The translations under genes and the position numbers were made by a program. The notes under the pieces were generated by a model. The model was not told where the DNA came from. It saw only the letters and a list, made by a program, of their open reading frames with translations, and ran no database searches. A stretch of 64,000 nt of DNA. It comes from G963678255 sp963678255. Its GTDB lineage: Bacteria > Cloacimonadota > Cloacimonadia > Cloacimonadales > WRIO01. Positions 43,817 through 53,904 of this stretch are shown one piece after another. Within the stretch, counting starts at the first letter, position 1. The number at the start of each line of letters is the position of its first letter. Location of the stretch: positions 1-64,000 of the forward strand of contig OY782778.1 in NCBI GenBank assembly GCA_963678255.2. The letters run 5' to 3'.

Positions 43817-45172
43817 TTATGAAGTGATGCACAATGGTTTGCCTGAGGGGACTTCTGGATTTAATATTTTCCCATTTTCTACTACCTTTTGACCCCTTAA
43901 ATACACGCTTTTGATATTGATATGGGTACTAAAAGATTCCCAAGGATTATAGACATCTGCTAATGAACTAATAATTTTTTGGGATGTTCCATTTGGATTA
44001 AATACTACAAAATCTGCATCAGCACCTTTTACAATTGCACCTTTTTGAGGATAGATTTTCGCCATTCGTGCAGGATTTGTTGCTAATTTCTGCATCAATC
44101 GAGGTAAATCCCACCCATGTTTTTTGATTAATAAATCATAGAATAACGGAAGAATTGCTCCCATAGCAGGTAAACCAGAAGGTACTGAACGATAGTCTTC
44201 TTTAAAGTTGTCTTTATCGATTTTTAGATATGCTTTATGATTTGAAGCTATTATATCAGGATAACCCATTGCCAATTTTAATTCCATATAATTTCTACAG
44301 GTTTCATCACGTAAAGGTGGAGTTGTTACAAATCGATATCCTTTATCACATTGTAAAATATCAGAATTATAAAAAATATATTGTGGTGTAACCTCTGATG
44401 TAATTGGACATTCCCTTTTTGATAATTGAATCTGGCCTAATGAATCTGAAGTCGATACATGTACAATATGAATATAAGTTTGTGTTAATTTGCAAATATC
44501 TATTATTTTATCAACAGAAGTATTCTCACATTCTTCACTACGCAATATTGTATGAGAAAAAGGATTCTTATGGTTTTCCATTTTTGTTTTGGCACTGCTC
44601 ATAACAGCTTCATCTTCACAATGTATTAAAAATTGTGGGTCATACCTTTTAAGTCTGCGAACAATTTCTAATATCTTTTCATAGGGAAGGTAAAGATTTA
44701 GTTGTTTATAAGTAGTATAAAATTTAAAAGTAGAAAAGCCTTTTTCTATCCATTTAAAAATGTCATTATAATTAATTTCAGAAAAACGTGTTGGTGTTAA
44801 GTGCCATCGATAGTCACAAAAAGTATTGTTTTCTGCTTTATGGGCAGCAGTTGATATAGCTTGCGTTAAAGACTGGTTAAAACCTTGAGTAATAAATGAG
44901 TTAATAGTAGTTATTCCATTTAGTATAGCTAACTGCGATCCCAAAGAATAATTTTCAGCTAAATTGTATAATCCTATTTTTTCATCAATGTGCGTATTAA
45001 AATCTACAATTCCAGGAATGACTGTATTTCCTTTTAAATCAACAATCTCAGCTTCCGTATCCTTTAAAAGATTTATACCAATGGCAGAGATCTTCCCTTC
45101 AGTAACTTCAATATCACATACTTTTAATTCATGCTCTAAACATACTAAACCATTAACTAGATAATACTTCAT
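43817..45172 (-). CDS. Dihydroorotase-like amidohydrolase lacking two metal ligands
   Basis: A 451-residue member of the dihydroorotase/dihydropyrimidinase cyclic amidohydrolase family. The beta-sandwich/TIM-barrel outline is complete (GKISAIGINLLK, VIPGIVDFNTHIDEK, FSTFKFYTTYKQLN, LIHCEDEAVM, IHIVHVSTSD, and C-terminal KGADADFVVFNPNG). Lys150 (the usual carboxylated lysine), His61, His184 and His238 are in place. But the first His of the HxH motif is Asn59 (DFNTH), and the catalytic Asp of the T/S-D-H motif is Asn311 (ASNHKAY). It may be inactive, regulatory, or may act on another substrate. Gene neighbours do not suggest pyrimidine synthesis. No symbol is assigned. Confidence 0.82.
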   Translation of the reverse strand: MKYYLVNGLVCLEHELKVCDIEVTEGKISAIGINLLKDTEAEIVDLKGNTVIPGIVDFNTHIDEKIGLYNLAENYSLGSQLAILNGITTINSFITQGFNQSLTQAISTAAHKAENNTFCDYRWHLTPTRFSEINYNDIFKWIEKGFSTFKFYTTYKQLNLYLPYEKILEIVRRLKRYDPQFLIHCEDEAVMSSAKTKMENHKNPFSHTILRSEECENTSVDKIIDICKLTQTYIHIVHVSTSDSLGQIQLSKRECPITSEVTPQYIFYNSDILQCDKGYRFVTTPPLRDETCRNYMELKLAMGYPDIIASNHKAYLKIDKDNFKEDYRSVPSGLPAMGAILPLFYDLLIKKHGWDLPRLMQKLATNPARMAKIYPQKGAIVKGADADFVVFNPNGTSQKIISSLADVYNPWESFSTHINIKSVYLRGQKVVENGKILNPEVPSGKPLCITS

Positions 45173-45220
45173 GCTATCCTCTTGAAACCATTCTAACTTT
45201 TCATGATCTGTTAATTAAGA

Positions 45221-45247
45221 AAATAATGGCAGGGAATTCCTGCCAAA
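45221..45247 (-). terminator. Intrinsic terminator of the CpoB-like gene
   Basis: Minus-strand hairpin TGGCAGG / CCTGCCA with a short AATTC loop, followed by TTATTTTCTT; seven bases after the stop at 45254. Confidence 0.8.
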
Positions 45248-45253
45248 TTTTCT

Positions 45254-45961
45254 TTAATGAAGCTTTTTAAGCCATTCATCTACTATATTCATACGTTCGT
45301 ATTTTGGATATTCTGCTTTTATTCTTTGTAATTCTACTTTAGCCTTTGATTTTTGATTCTGGTTTATAAGTGTAAGAGCAACTTTAACTTGTGAATCTAT
45401 ATACTTTGGACAGGATGGATAATGATCAATAACTTTTTTAAAAGCTGAGTATGCAGCTGAAAAATCAGCTAATCCATAGTAACTCTCCCCTATCCAATAC
45501 TGAGCATTTCCCGCATATTCATTGTTGGGATATTCATGTAATAACTGAGTGAAAGTTGTAATTGCGCCAGGGTAATCCTTACTTTCGTATAAATCTCGAC
45601 CATCTCGGTAATATTTCTCTGGTGATATTTCTGATTTTGTTTGTACTTCTTCTGATTGATATTTATTTGGTTCTACTGGTGCCGGTGTACTAACTACAGG
45701 TCTGTCTTCTAAACTACTAATTCGATTATTCATGTTTTGGATTTGACTAAAAATATGCTGATTTTGTTGTGTAAGCTTACTTATTTCTTCATTATCAATT
45801 GTTGTAGTTGCAGGCATTTGATTTATTCTCGCTTCAAGTGCTAGAACCTTTGCGTCACTATCGTCAACTCTTTTTTGTAAATCTTCTAAGTCTTGTTTTG
45901 TTACTGCACATGCATTTAATAAAAAAAATGCTAGTAATAATATCCAAATATAAGCTCTCAT
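45254..45961 (-). CDS. CpoB/YbgF-like TPR lipoprotein
   Basis: A 235-residue protein with a lipoprotein signal (LLLAFFLLNAC, lipidated Cys18), then a coiled coil (about 20-95: LEDLQKRVDDSDAKVLALEA, ISSLEDRP), a linker, and three TPR units (EKYYRDGRDLYESKDYPGAI, QYWIGESYYGLADFSAAYSA, KVALTLINQNQKSKAKVEL). This is the coiled-coil/TPR arrangement of CpoB (YbgF) of the Tol-Pal system, which coordinates outer-membrane constriction with peptidoglycan synthesis. Tol and Pal genes are not in the window. The ATG at 45961 has GGAGGGG four bases before it; a frame extension to 45973 is unlikely. Confidence 0.83.
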   Translation of the reverse strand: MRAYIWILLLAFFLLNACAVTKQDLEDLQKRVDDSDAKVLALEARINQMPATTTIDNEEISKLTQQNQHIFSQIQNMNNRISSLEDRPVVSTPAPVEPNKYQSEEVQTKSEISPEKYYRDGRDLYESKDYPGAITTFTQLLHEYPNNEYAGNAQYWIGESYYGLADFSAAYSAFKKVIDHYPSCPKYIDSQVKVALTLINQNQKSKAKVELQRIKAEYPKYERMNIVDEWLKKLH

Positions 45962-45987
45962 TAACCCCTCCAATTTGGTTTTTAATA

Positions 45988-46015
45988 ATCATAATTGTAT
46001 GCAATTCTTTGTCAA
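45988..46015 (-). promoter_or_regulatory. Promoter of the CpoB-like gene
   Basis: On the minus strand TTGACA (46015-46010), 16 bases, TATGAT (45993-45988), 26 bases before the start codon. It is among the closest matches to the sigma-70 consensus in the window. Confidence 0.7.
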
Positions 46016-46223
46016 GTAAAATAATATTTTTACTAATTATCATTCATATTTTATATGTACTATTTCCGTATAAAAACAAGATTGTCTAATTATTTTCTTT
46101 TTATAGACTCATATTATATAATACATTAATAATATTCTTCTTCTTAATGTTATATTATTTATTACAGTTTCTTAAATTCCTAAATATTACTATTAGTATT
46201 CTGATCAATAATGGTTCTAAAAT
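46016..46223. other. Intergenic AT-rich stretch
   Basis: Very AT-rich sequence between the CpoB-like gene's promoter and the terminator of the next gene upstream. No gene, repeat or RNA structure was recognised here. Confidence 0.5.
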
Positions 46224-46251
46224 AAATAACGCCAGATTTCTCTGGCGTTAA
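46224..46251 (-). terminator. Intrinsic terminator of the 46272 gene
   Basis: Minus-strand hairpin AACGCCAGA / TCTGGCGTT followed by ATTTATTT, some 20 bases past the stop. Confidence 0.82.
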
Positions 46252-46271
46252 TATTGTTTTAAAAAAATAGA

Positions 46272-47648
46272 TTATTTTAAGATAACCATTTTTTTAATGT
46301 TTGAATAGGTAGGACTGCTAAGTCTGTAGAAATATACGCCAGCAGCACAAGTTTTGTTGCTATTGTCTTTACCATTCCATACTTTTACATGTCTTCCAGC
46401 AGGAATATTAGTATAAGATTTTACAACTTGACCTTTAACATTATAGATTACTAATTCTGCAGATTCACCATCTTTAACTTCGATTGCGAAATTTGAAGAT
46501 CTGTTAGCTCTTAATGGATTAGGATATGAATTATTTAACAAAGTGTTATCAACAGGAATTACAATTACTTCATTATTAGTTACAGCTTTAACTGGTCCAT
46601 GAACAACTATACTGCCATTACCTTCAACAACTTGTAACCAGTAATAATATGTAGTTGCAGGACTTACTTCTGTATCAGTAACATTATAAGTCTGTACAGT
46701 TGAAGTGTTGGTAGCAGCGATTTGAGCAGTAATTCTTACAGCTGTTCCATAATTGTTATTTTCAGATCTGTAAACAATATAACCTAACATATTGCTTTCA
46801 GATTGTGTAGTCCAATTAACTGAAACAGTATTACTTGAAGTAATAGTAGATGTAAATGATGACAATTCAACAGGAAGAGTTGGTGCTGGAGTAGTTACAA
46901 TTCCAGTACCATTAGGTGTGATTGTACCAGCAACATCAACAGCTTTTACCCAATAGTAATAAGTAGTTGATGGTAAGACAGTAGTATCAATATAGTTATA
47001 ATTAGCTAAAACAGAAGTATTAGTTGCAGGAATAATATCAGTATTAATCATAACAGCATCAGCGATGTTATCATTTAAACCTCTATAAACATTAAATCCT
47101 ACAATTCCAGCTTCTGAATTTGTTGACCAGTCAACTAAAACTGTATTTTCTAAAGTATTAGTTGCGGTTATTAAACCGAAATTTACTTGACCACCAATTG
47201 TAGCTGCTAAAGATACCCAGCAAAAACCATTATCCGTAAAATTAATATCCATAACTGTTTCGTCTGGATAAGTAGGGGTAATATTAGCAACTAAAGCTTC
47301 GGATTGTAAAGTATTGCTCCAAATTTTGTAAATAACTGGATGTCCAGGAGTATAACCACCCCAGCCACCTGTTCCAGTTTGTAATTTTGGGGCTGCAATT
47401 TCAATTAATTCTCCCGAGCCTAATGGGGCAGTAACTGTATAAGCAATTACGCATACATCACCATCAAAAATACCAATTTCATCACCAATGGCTATTGGTG
47501 TTCCATTAATTGTGACATCAAAAATGGCGAATCCGTGATAGAATTCGGCATTACCTGGTAATTGAACAGGTTGAAAATGATTAATTGCGAACATTGAAGA
47601 TATGACCAAAACCATGATCATTAGAGATACCAATTTGTTTACTCTCAT
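46272..47648 (-). CDS. Secreted protein with fibronectin III-like domains and T9SS sorting domain
   Basis: A 458-residue exported protein. Signal peptide 1-22 (VSLMIMVLVISSMFA). Residues 24-150 form a module (FHGFAIFDVTINGTPIAIGDEIGIFDGDVCV) similar to the N-terminal module of the 1405-residue protein. Two fibronectin III-like repeats follow (LENTVLVDWSTNSEAGIVGFNV, SNTVSVNWTTQSESNMLGY), each ending YYYW. The sorting domain is NNSYPNPLRANRSSNFAIE..IYNVKGQVVKSY..VKWNGKDNSN..AAGVYFYRL. Probably a cell-surface protein. The 53498 gene upstream ends 66 bases before it, and a 28-base hairpin lies between them. Confidence 0.87.
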   Translation of the reverse strand: MRVNKLVSLMIMVLVISSMFAINHFQPVQLPGNAEFYHGFAIFDVTINGTPIAIGDEIGIFDGDVCVIAYTVTAPLGSGELIEIAAPKLQTGTGGWGGYTPGHPVIYKIWSNTLQSEALVANITPTYPDETVMDINFTDNGFCWVSLAATIGGQVNFGLITATNTLENTVLVDWSTNSEAGIVGFNVYRGLNDNIADAVMINTDIIPATNTSVLANYNYIDTTVLPSTTYYYWVKAVDVAGTITPNGTGIVTTPAPTLPVELSSFTSTITSSNTVSVNWTTQSESNMLGYIVYRSENNNYGTAVRITAQIAATNTSTVQTYNVTDTEVSPATTYYYWLQVVEGNGSIVVHGPVKAVTNNEVIVIPVDNTLLNNSYPNPLRANRSSNFAIEVKDGESAELVIYNVKGQVVKSYTNIPAGRHVKVWNGKDNSNKTCAAGVYFYRLSSPTYSNIKKMVILK

Positions 47649-47714
47649 TTCTCACTCCTTTTTTTTTAATTATTCGGTAGAGATAGCTTTCTATCTCCAC
47701 CGAAAATATTTTCT

Positions 47715-50700
47715 TTAGTCTTTTAGGTAACTTGCTTCTGTTTTTCTAACAGATGTTGTGTTACCTTGAATAAAGGTACCACCAACTGGATTATAAGTTA
47801 AGGTACAAGCTACATTAACTCTCACAGCATATGCTTTTCCTGGCTTGAAGTTTCCAATACCATTGTTCCATGTAGAACCTAGCTTTCTAATAAAGGTACC
47901 AGTTTCACTGACGACAGTTACTAATTTGTTTGTACTTGTCAAGGAAGATAATAATGTTAATGGATTTTGTTCGATTGAATAAGGATAACTGATTATATTC
48001 CAACCAGAATTTAAGTTTATTGTCATAGGCAATGCTACACTTTGACCTTGCATTTGTAAGGATGTAGGTGCATTAACTCTGACTCTGTAACCTTGGGTTG
48101 AGACTAAATTACCAATTCCATTATTCCAAGTAGAACCAAGTTTTCTTACGAAAGTACCTGCTTGACTGACAACAGAAATTAATGTTCCATTTGTTTGTAA
48201 TGGACTAAATATGGTATTCATATTTAAATTACTTGGAACGACATTAGCTGAAATCATATTCCAACCAGATCCTAAAGTAAAGGTTTGGGTAATAAATCCA
48301 GGAACAACTGCTTGTACTGTGATTGGTGATGATTCATCGTTTTCATATATTGCTCTAACTTTATAAGTATAAGTACCCTGAGCAAGAGAGTTATCATTAT
48401 AAGTAACGACATCTGAAGCAACGTTAGCAATCAAGACATCATTTCTATACACATTGAATCCACCAAGTGTCCTGTCATTATTTAATGGTTGAGTTTGACT
48501 AATACGTTTTGATCTAGATGTAATATCATTATTCTTTGCAATATATATTCTCTTGTCTGATGACTGACGAACTACATTCTTTGATCTTAAAGCTGTTATA
48601 GCAGCTTCTCTTACAGCCATGCTTCTAGCTGGGGCATTCCAAGATAATGCAACATTATAACCAGTAACATTAGCAGTTAAGTTTGTTGGAGCACTTAATA
48701 ATTCAAATGAAATGTCATCAACTGCGATGTAATTTACGTCAGCATCTGAATATGCATGCCATGCAAAGTAATAACTTCCAGTCATTGTAGGTACAAATGT
48801 TGCTGATTTTTCTGTATAAGTTGCATAAAGCATGTTAGCATCATCCCATAATAAAGAGCCATCAATCATTCCTTGTGGAGTTGATGTAGATCCAACATAT
48901 AGACTCATTTTTTCTGGTGTCCCGCTATAACCAGGCGCTATAACCATAAATTTAACACGATATGTGTTTCCAGCTGTTAAAACTGTTGCAGGAGTAATCA
49001 TCCAGGCATTCTTAGGAAGTGTTGAATGATAAAAAACTGCTGCGCAATTTGGTGCAGAATTTGGTTCGACATTTGAGATAACATTATCTACTGTCATCCA
49101 TGGGCGTTGATCTGATGTTCCTGCATTAGAACAATAATTTGCAAAACCAAGTGGTAAATTAGGTAAAGTTACATTAGTATCAAAGTTTTGAACATGAGGT
49201 ATAGTGAATGTAGGATCAAAACCTGTTCCAGTTATTGTTACGTCATGAGCAGTACGAGATAAAGCATCAGTAACTGTTACAGTAGCTGTTTTTTCTCCAA
49301 CTGATGTTGGATGGAAATCTACAGTAAAAGTAATTGTTTCTTGAGCAGCAATATTTACTGGAAGGGTATTGGTATTTACTAATGTAAATTGATCAGCATT
49401 AGTTCCACTTAAAGCTATACTATTAATTCCAAGTAAACCATTACCAGTATTGGTAACTGTAAATGTTTGAGGTTCAGTAGTTGTGTTGAAAACTACTGTA
49501 CCAAAATCTACAGTACTTGGAGAAATTCCAAAGATCGGATTAACTGGAATTGCTTCAATTGTGATATCATCCATAAACATGTTGTCACCATACTGACTAT
49601 ATGCTTTAAAAGATATCGTTTGAGTTTGACCGCCAGCATTTATAGGCAAGGTCATGATATGCTCAATCCATGTTGGAGCAACAAGAGTAGAATCATATCT
49701 AGCAAATGAACCGATAAGGGTTGTGCCGTAGAATGCATCTATTCTTTCATTTAAATATGCACCTGAATTATAACTTGAACTATGTTCATGCATAACCCAA
49801 AAGCGCAATCTATATCCATTTGAAGGAAATACAATTTGTGGTGTAGTTAAATTCCCAATACCACCAGCACTAATGTTATAACTATTGAAGTAACCCATCC
49901 CAGCACCAGAATGAGGTGTACATGTTGGATTAGAACCGCTAGTTGATCTTGCCCATAAACCTGTACCTGATTCAGCGACATTTGTCCAACCAAAAGGAGG
50001 GAATGTCGTATCATCAAAGCTTTGAGTATAAGGCAAAGTATAAATAGTTGGATCAGGCATAGTGGTAAATGACATAATTGTATTATTTTGAGAATCTCCA
50101 GTAGTATTAGTAGCAACAATCTGCCAATAATAAGTTGTAGAATAAGGTAAAGCATTTAAGGCAGGAACAGTAAAACTGGTTGTTGTTACAGCAGTTACTA
50201 ATTGTAATGATGTGCTTGAAAGTCCACCATAAACCTTATAACCAGTAGGAACGCCACCAGTAGCAGAAGGTGTCCAAGTTAAAGTAGGAGTAACACTAAC
50301 ATTAGTTGCCAGATCAGCAGGAGCTGTTTGTGTTACAGCATTTGGTAATACTGGTGCCATATTTGGTCCGATAACATAATCTAAATATATGGATGCTGAT
50401 GCAGAAGCAAAAGCACCAAAAGCAAGATAATAATTACCAGGAGTTAATGTAGATAAACTTACAACAACGTTACCCCAATTGGTTTGTGGTACAGTTGTTA
50501 CTTGCGCATCTGTCCATGTTGTTCCATCCTGAGAATATTTAATTGCAATATTCTGAGTTCCAGTAGTTGCTGTTGTTCTTGTATAGAAATTCAAAGTACT
50601 GCTTGAGTTAATCATTAATAATGGAGTAATCAATTTCTTAGCTGTTTCAGTTGTAATTGCAGTAGTACTTGTTGATACATAAAAACATCTTGTTCCATCA

Positions 50701-53498
50701 AAAGGTGTGGTTGTAGAAGAAGCCCATGTTGAAGCATCAACTTGCCATCCTGCAGGAGTGGTTGTATTCTCGAAGTTTTCTGCTAAATTTGTTAAAGGAA
50801 TAAAATTGAAACTTCTAACAGTATTGGTAGTTTGTTCACCATAAGTATTATAAGGAACTATTTTCCAGTAATAGGTAGTTCCGTTAACTAAACCCTCAGT
50901 TTGATAACTAGTTGTGGCAATATCAGCAACAGGTGTTCCGAAATTTGAACTGTTTGTACTAACATATACTTTATAACCAGTTGCAGGTTCGCCTGTATCT
51001 GAAGGAGTCCAAGATAATAAAGGCATAGCCATTAATTGTCTTGCATCGTTAGGAGTTCCTAAAGTAACTACATTGGGAACGGTATTTGATGGTGTTTCAA
51101 TCAAAACGTTATCAAGATAAATATATCTGTAAGCAGCACCAAGAGCGTGTTTAATCGCGATATATTTATTGGTTGTTGTAGGGATGATAACATTATATTG
51201 AGTATAAGTTGCAGTGATAGGAATTGTTTGAATTTCAGTGAAAGTAGCTGGATCAGTTGGGTTTGATAGTGTCCCAACAATTACATTATAACCCACTCCA
51301 CCCTTAGCATAGAATCTCAATCTTTTAGAAGAGAGATTGTTTACAGCAGGTGAAACAAGCGCTAATGATCCAGTTATTGATGAATTATACATGGTTACTT
51401 GATTAGGCGTACTAAACCCTGTAGTTGATGTTGTAACATAAGAGGAAGTAGAGCCTGTAGTATTAATTGCTGACCAATAAGTAGGTAAAGCAGGAGTAGT
51501 AACCGTATCAAAATTTTCTGATAAAGTAGTAAGAGCTGCATAAGCTACACCTGTTAAATCTGCACCGATTGGTGAGTTTGATCCGTTACTTTCTACTTTT
51601 AAAAGGGCAGTTTTGTCGCCAGCAGAAGTAGGAGCAAAGGTAACAGGAATCTCGAAACTAGCATTAACTTCAAGTTCGATAGGATATTCTAAATCTGCTA
51701 AAATAAATTCAGAAGCATTAGTTCCTGAAAAATAGATTTGATCTCTATCAACGACTAATGTACCTTGACCAGTATTAGTTAATACAAAATTGTATGTATT
51801 ATAGTTGGTACCTGTAGCGGTTGTCCCAAAATTTTTACTAGTGACATTAAAAGATGACAATGGTTCGGTTGGGACTTCTTCAATTGTAATGTCATCCATA
51901 AACATGTTGTCACCAAAAGCACTGTGTGCTAAAAATGAAATATCTTTAATTTCTCCACCAGCAGCAACAGGAAGAGCGATCTCGTGTTGGATCCATGTTG
52001 GAGCAGATAAAGTGAGGTCATTTCTAGCGAATGATCCGATGACTGTGGTGCCATAAAGAACATCAATTCGTTCATTTAAGTAATCACCTGCATAATATGA
52101 AGCACTGTTTTCATGTAATATCCATACTTTCATTCTATAAGCACTTGCTCCAAAGTTAATTGGTGGTGTCGTTAACTTAGCTTCGAATCCTGAAGTAGCA
52201 CTATAAGAATTGTAATAAGCCATTCCAGCTCCTGAATGAGGAGTACAGGTAGGATTACTTCCAGATGTTGACCTTGTCCATAAGGTAGTACCAGATAAGG
52301 CTACATTTGTCCAAGAAGCAGGAGGAAAAGTGGTATCATCAAAACTTTGAGTATAAGGTAAAGTACTGATTGTCGGATCTGGCATGGTTGTAAAAGACCA
52401 AACAGGGCAATTCACAGCATCTCCAAATGAATTATAAGGGACAACTTTCCAATAATAAGTTGTATTGTAATTCATATCCGGATTTGGATCATAAGTATTA
52501 GTGTTAAGTAAATCTGTTCCATTTACGATGTTTGATGGTGGATTGTTTGTTCCAAAATATAATTTGTAACCTGTAGGCATTCCACCACCTGATCCCCAAT
52601 TAAGGGTTGCACTTTTTGTGATGTCTGTGCCTGTTGGACTGACTAAAGCAGCAGGATTAGGTACAGTTCCAGCAACTGGAGCAGCCCATTTAAAGGTTAA
52701 ACCAATAGCAGGATATACTGTGGCATCTAAACTACAGGTTGCGTTATTAGCTGCAGCTAATGTTGTATTAGCCCAGTCAGTTGTAGTTGTGCGAGCAGAA
52801 TAATCAGTTGTCGCAGGACCTCTTAAGCCAACTTGATAGGTAATAGTTGTAGCAGTAGCAGTAGCGCCAATAACATTTGATCCGTAAACAATTTCAACAT
52901 TGTTTGAAGTTTCATAAAGTTTGACTTGGAAATTTAAATTATCTCCTGTACCACTTGTACCGTATCTCTTAAAAGCTGTCCATTGTACGATACATACTCT
53001 GTTTGGAGCAGTTCCAATGGTTTCCATTCTAAGAGAAGAGCCAGCTTGTGCTTGAAGATCGCGGTTTAAAACAGCGATACGATTAGTTAATTGAGCAGGT
53101 GTAATAGCCAATGTACTAGATAAACAAGTGTAAGCAGAAGTTGCGCCTACATTTACAGCAGTAGCGCCTAAAGATGACTGTCCAAAGCTTATCCAGCCGT
53201 TGGCATTAATTCCTAACACGTCAAAGGTGCTTTCATTGAAAGTGAAGTTAAACCCAATCGGTAAACCAACACCTGTTGCAGTAGAACTAGTAGTACCAGC
53301 TAATACTAAAGGGCTAACAAATTTCTGATCATCAGAATATGTTGTTCCTGAAAGTATAGTAAATTCAGTTCCACCTGTAATCGGTGTGTAAGTACCTTGA
53401 GTTGTTGTAAACGTATAGTCTGATAATGCAGCAAAAAGACTTAAAGATGAAAGCATCAACACCATCAGCACAAATATCGTCTTGACAAAACGATTCAT
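47715..53498 (-). CDS. Giant secreted multidomain protein (1927 residues)
   Basis: Signal peptide 1-23. The N-terminal 260 residues are a lectin-like jelly-roll region (FNFTFNESTFDVLGINANGWISFG). Fibronectin III-like repeats alternate with two near-duplicate choice-of-anchor/MAM-like domains (LPYTQSFDDTTFPPASWTNV and LPYTQSFDDTTFPPFGWTNV, each with RSTSGSNPTCTPHSGAGM) and two ASPM/SPD-2/Hydin-like domains (ISPSTVDFGTVVFNTTTEP). The C-terminus has twin modules, each with LGSGWNMIS/LNSGWNIIS and TFVRKLGSTWNNGIGN. A typical YPNPFNP sorting domain is not seen; the end is TSVRKTEASYLKD, so another sorting type may apply. Two TTGACA promoters lie upstream. Confidence 0.85.
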   Translation of the reverse strand: MNRFVKTIFVLMVLMLSSLSLFAALSDYTFTTTQGTYTPITGGTEFTILSGTTYSDDQKFVSPLVLAGTTSSTATGVGLPIGFNFTFNESTFDVLGINANGWISFGQSSLGATAVNVGATSAYTCLSSTLAITPAQLTNRIAVLNRDLQAQAGSSLRMETIGTAPNRVCIVQWTAFKRYGTSGTGDNLNFQVKLYETSNNVEIVYGSNVIGATATATTITYQVGLRGPATTDYSARTTTTDWANTTLAAANNATCSLDATVYPAIGLTFKWAAPVAGTVPNPAALVSPTGTDITKSATLNWGSGGGMPTGYKLYFGTNNPPSNIVNGTDLLNTNTYDPNPDMNYNTTYYWKVVPYNSFGDAVNCPVWSFTTMPDPTISTLPYTQSFDDTTFPPASWTNVALSGTTLWTRSTSGSNPTCTPHSGAGMAYYNSYSATSGFEAKLTTPPINFGASAYRMKVWILHENSASYYAGDYLNERIDVLYGTTVIGSFARNDLTLSAPTWIQHEIALPVAAGGEIKDISFLAHSAFGDNMFMDDITIEEVPTEPLSSFNVTSKNFGTTATGTNYNTYNFVLTNTGQGTLVVDRDQIYFSGTNASEFILADLEYPIELEVNASFEIPVTFAPTSAGDKTALLKVESNGSNSPIGADLTGVAYAALTTLSENFDTVTTPALPTYWSAINTTGSTSSYVTTSTTGFSTPNQVTMYNSSITGSLALVSPAVNNLSSKRLRFYAKGGVGYNVIVGTLSNPTDPATFTEIQTIPITATYTQYNVIIPTTTNKYIAIKHALGAAYRYIYLDNVLIETPSNTVPNVVTLGTPNDARQLMAMPLLSWTPSDTGEPATGYKVYVSTNSSNFGTPVADIATTSYQTEGLVNGTTYYWKIVPYNTYGEQTTNTVRSFNFIPLTNLAENFENTTTPAGWQVDASTWASSTTTPFDGTRCFYVSTSTTAITTETAKKLITPLLMINSSSTLNFYTRTTATTGTQNIAIKYSQDGTTWTDAQVTTVPQTNWGNVVVSLSTLTPGNYYLAFGAFASASASIYLDYVIGPNMAPVLPNAVTQTAPADLATNVSVTPTLTWTPSATGGVPTGYKVYGGLSSTSLQLVTAVTTTSFTVPALNALPYSTTYYWQIVATNTTGDSQNNTIMSFTTMPDPTIYTLPYTQSFDDTTFPPFGWTNVAESGTGLWARSTSGSNPTCTPHSGAGMGYFNSYNISAGGIGNLTTPQIVFPSNGYRLRFWVMHEHSSSYNSGAYLNERIDAFYGTTLIGSFARYDSTLVAPTWIEHIMTLPINAGGQTQTISFKAYSQYGDNMFMDDITIEAIPVNPIFGISPSTVDFGTVVFNTTTEPQTFTVTNTGNGLLGINSIALSGTNADQFTLVNTNTLPVNIAAQETITFTVDFHPTSVGEKTATVTVTDALSRTAHDVTITGTGFDPTFTIPHVQNFDTNVTLPNLPLGFANYCSNAGTSDQRPWMTVDNVISNVEPNSAPNCAAVFYHSTLPKNAWMITPATVLTAGNTYRVKFMVIAPGYSGTPEKMSLYVGSTSTPQGMIDGSLLWDDANMLYATYTEKSATFVPTMTGSYYFAWHAYSDADVNYIAVDDISFELLSAPTNLTANVTGYNVALSWNAPARSMAVREAAITALRSKNVVRQSSDKRIYIAKNNDITSRSKRISQTQPLNNDRTLGGFNVYRNDVLIANVASDVVTYNDNSLAQGTYTYKVRAIYENDESSPITVQAVVPGFITQTFTLGSGWNMISANVVPSNLNMNTIFSPLQTNGTLISVVSQAGTFVRKLGSTWNNGIGNLVSTQGYRVRVNAPTSLQMQGQSVALPMTINLNSGWNIISYPYSIEQNPLTLLSSLTSTNKLVTVVSETGTFIRKLGSTWNNGIGNFKPGKAYAVRVNVACTLTYNPVGGTFIQGNTTSVRKTEASYLKD

Positions 53499-53551
53499 AA
53501 ATCCTCCTTTTATAGATTTAAAAAATTCTAAAGAGTTATAATATAATTAAT

Positions 53552-53607
53552 ACAATAACTCCTCAACCTCATGTGTCAATAAAACCCTTTTTTTAATTGA
53601 GTGTCAA
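53552..53607 (-). promoter_or_regulatory. Tandem promoters of the 1927-residue protein gene
   Basis: On the minus strand TTGACA (53579-53574), 16 bases, TATTGT (53557-53552). A second TTGACA (53607-53602) with TTTTAT 17 bases later overlaps the first -35. Both point towards the gene at 53498. Confidence 0.6.
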
Positions 53608-53904
53608 TCTTTTTTTTTGATTTTTATTGTTAAAAACAGTGCTCTATTATGTTCCATTTCTTCTTTTTTCCCCTTTTCCCCCTCAATTTTATAACCTATA
53701 GCTAATTAAGCTTATAGAGTTTTATAATTGATTTATATTGTTCATTATGTGCACATTGTTGACAAATATTTCTCGTCTGTTAATCAATTGATTTTATCAC
53801 TATATTGACAATTTTACAAAGTTTTTTGAACAGAGAATATCTTTTTGGTTAATAATGAGTTTTTTTTGAGAAAATTACTTTTAAATAGATTTTTTTATTA
53901 TTCC
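53608..53904. other. Intergenic AT-rich stretch
   Basis: About 300 bases of very AT-rich, T-tract-rich sequence between the giant secreted protein gene and the YedF-like gene. No gene, terminator or repeat was recognised. Confidence 0.5.

Noticed and set aside
47675..47702. Terminator after the 1927-residue protein gene
   Set aside because: The hairpin GGTAGAGATAG / CTATCTCCACC is clear, but on the minus strand it is followed by A's instead of T's, so a terminator could not be supported.
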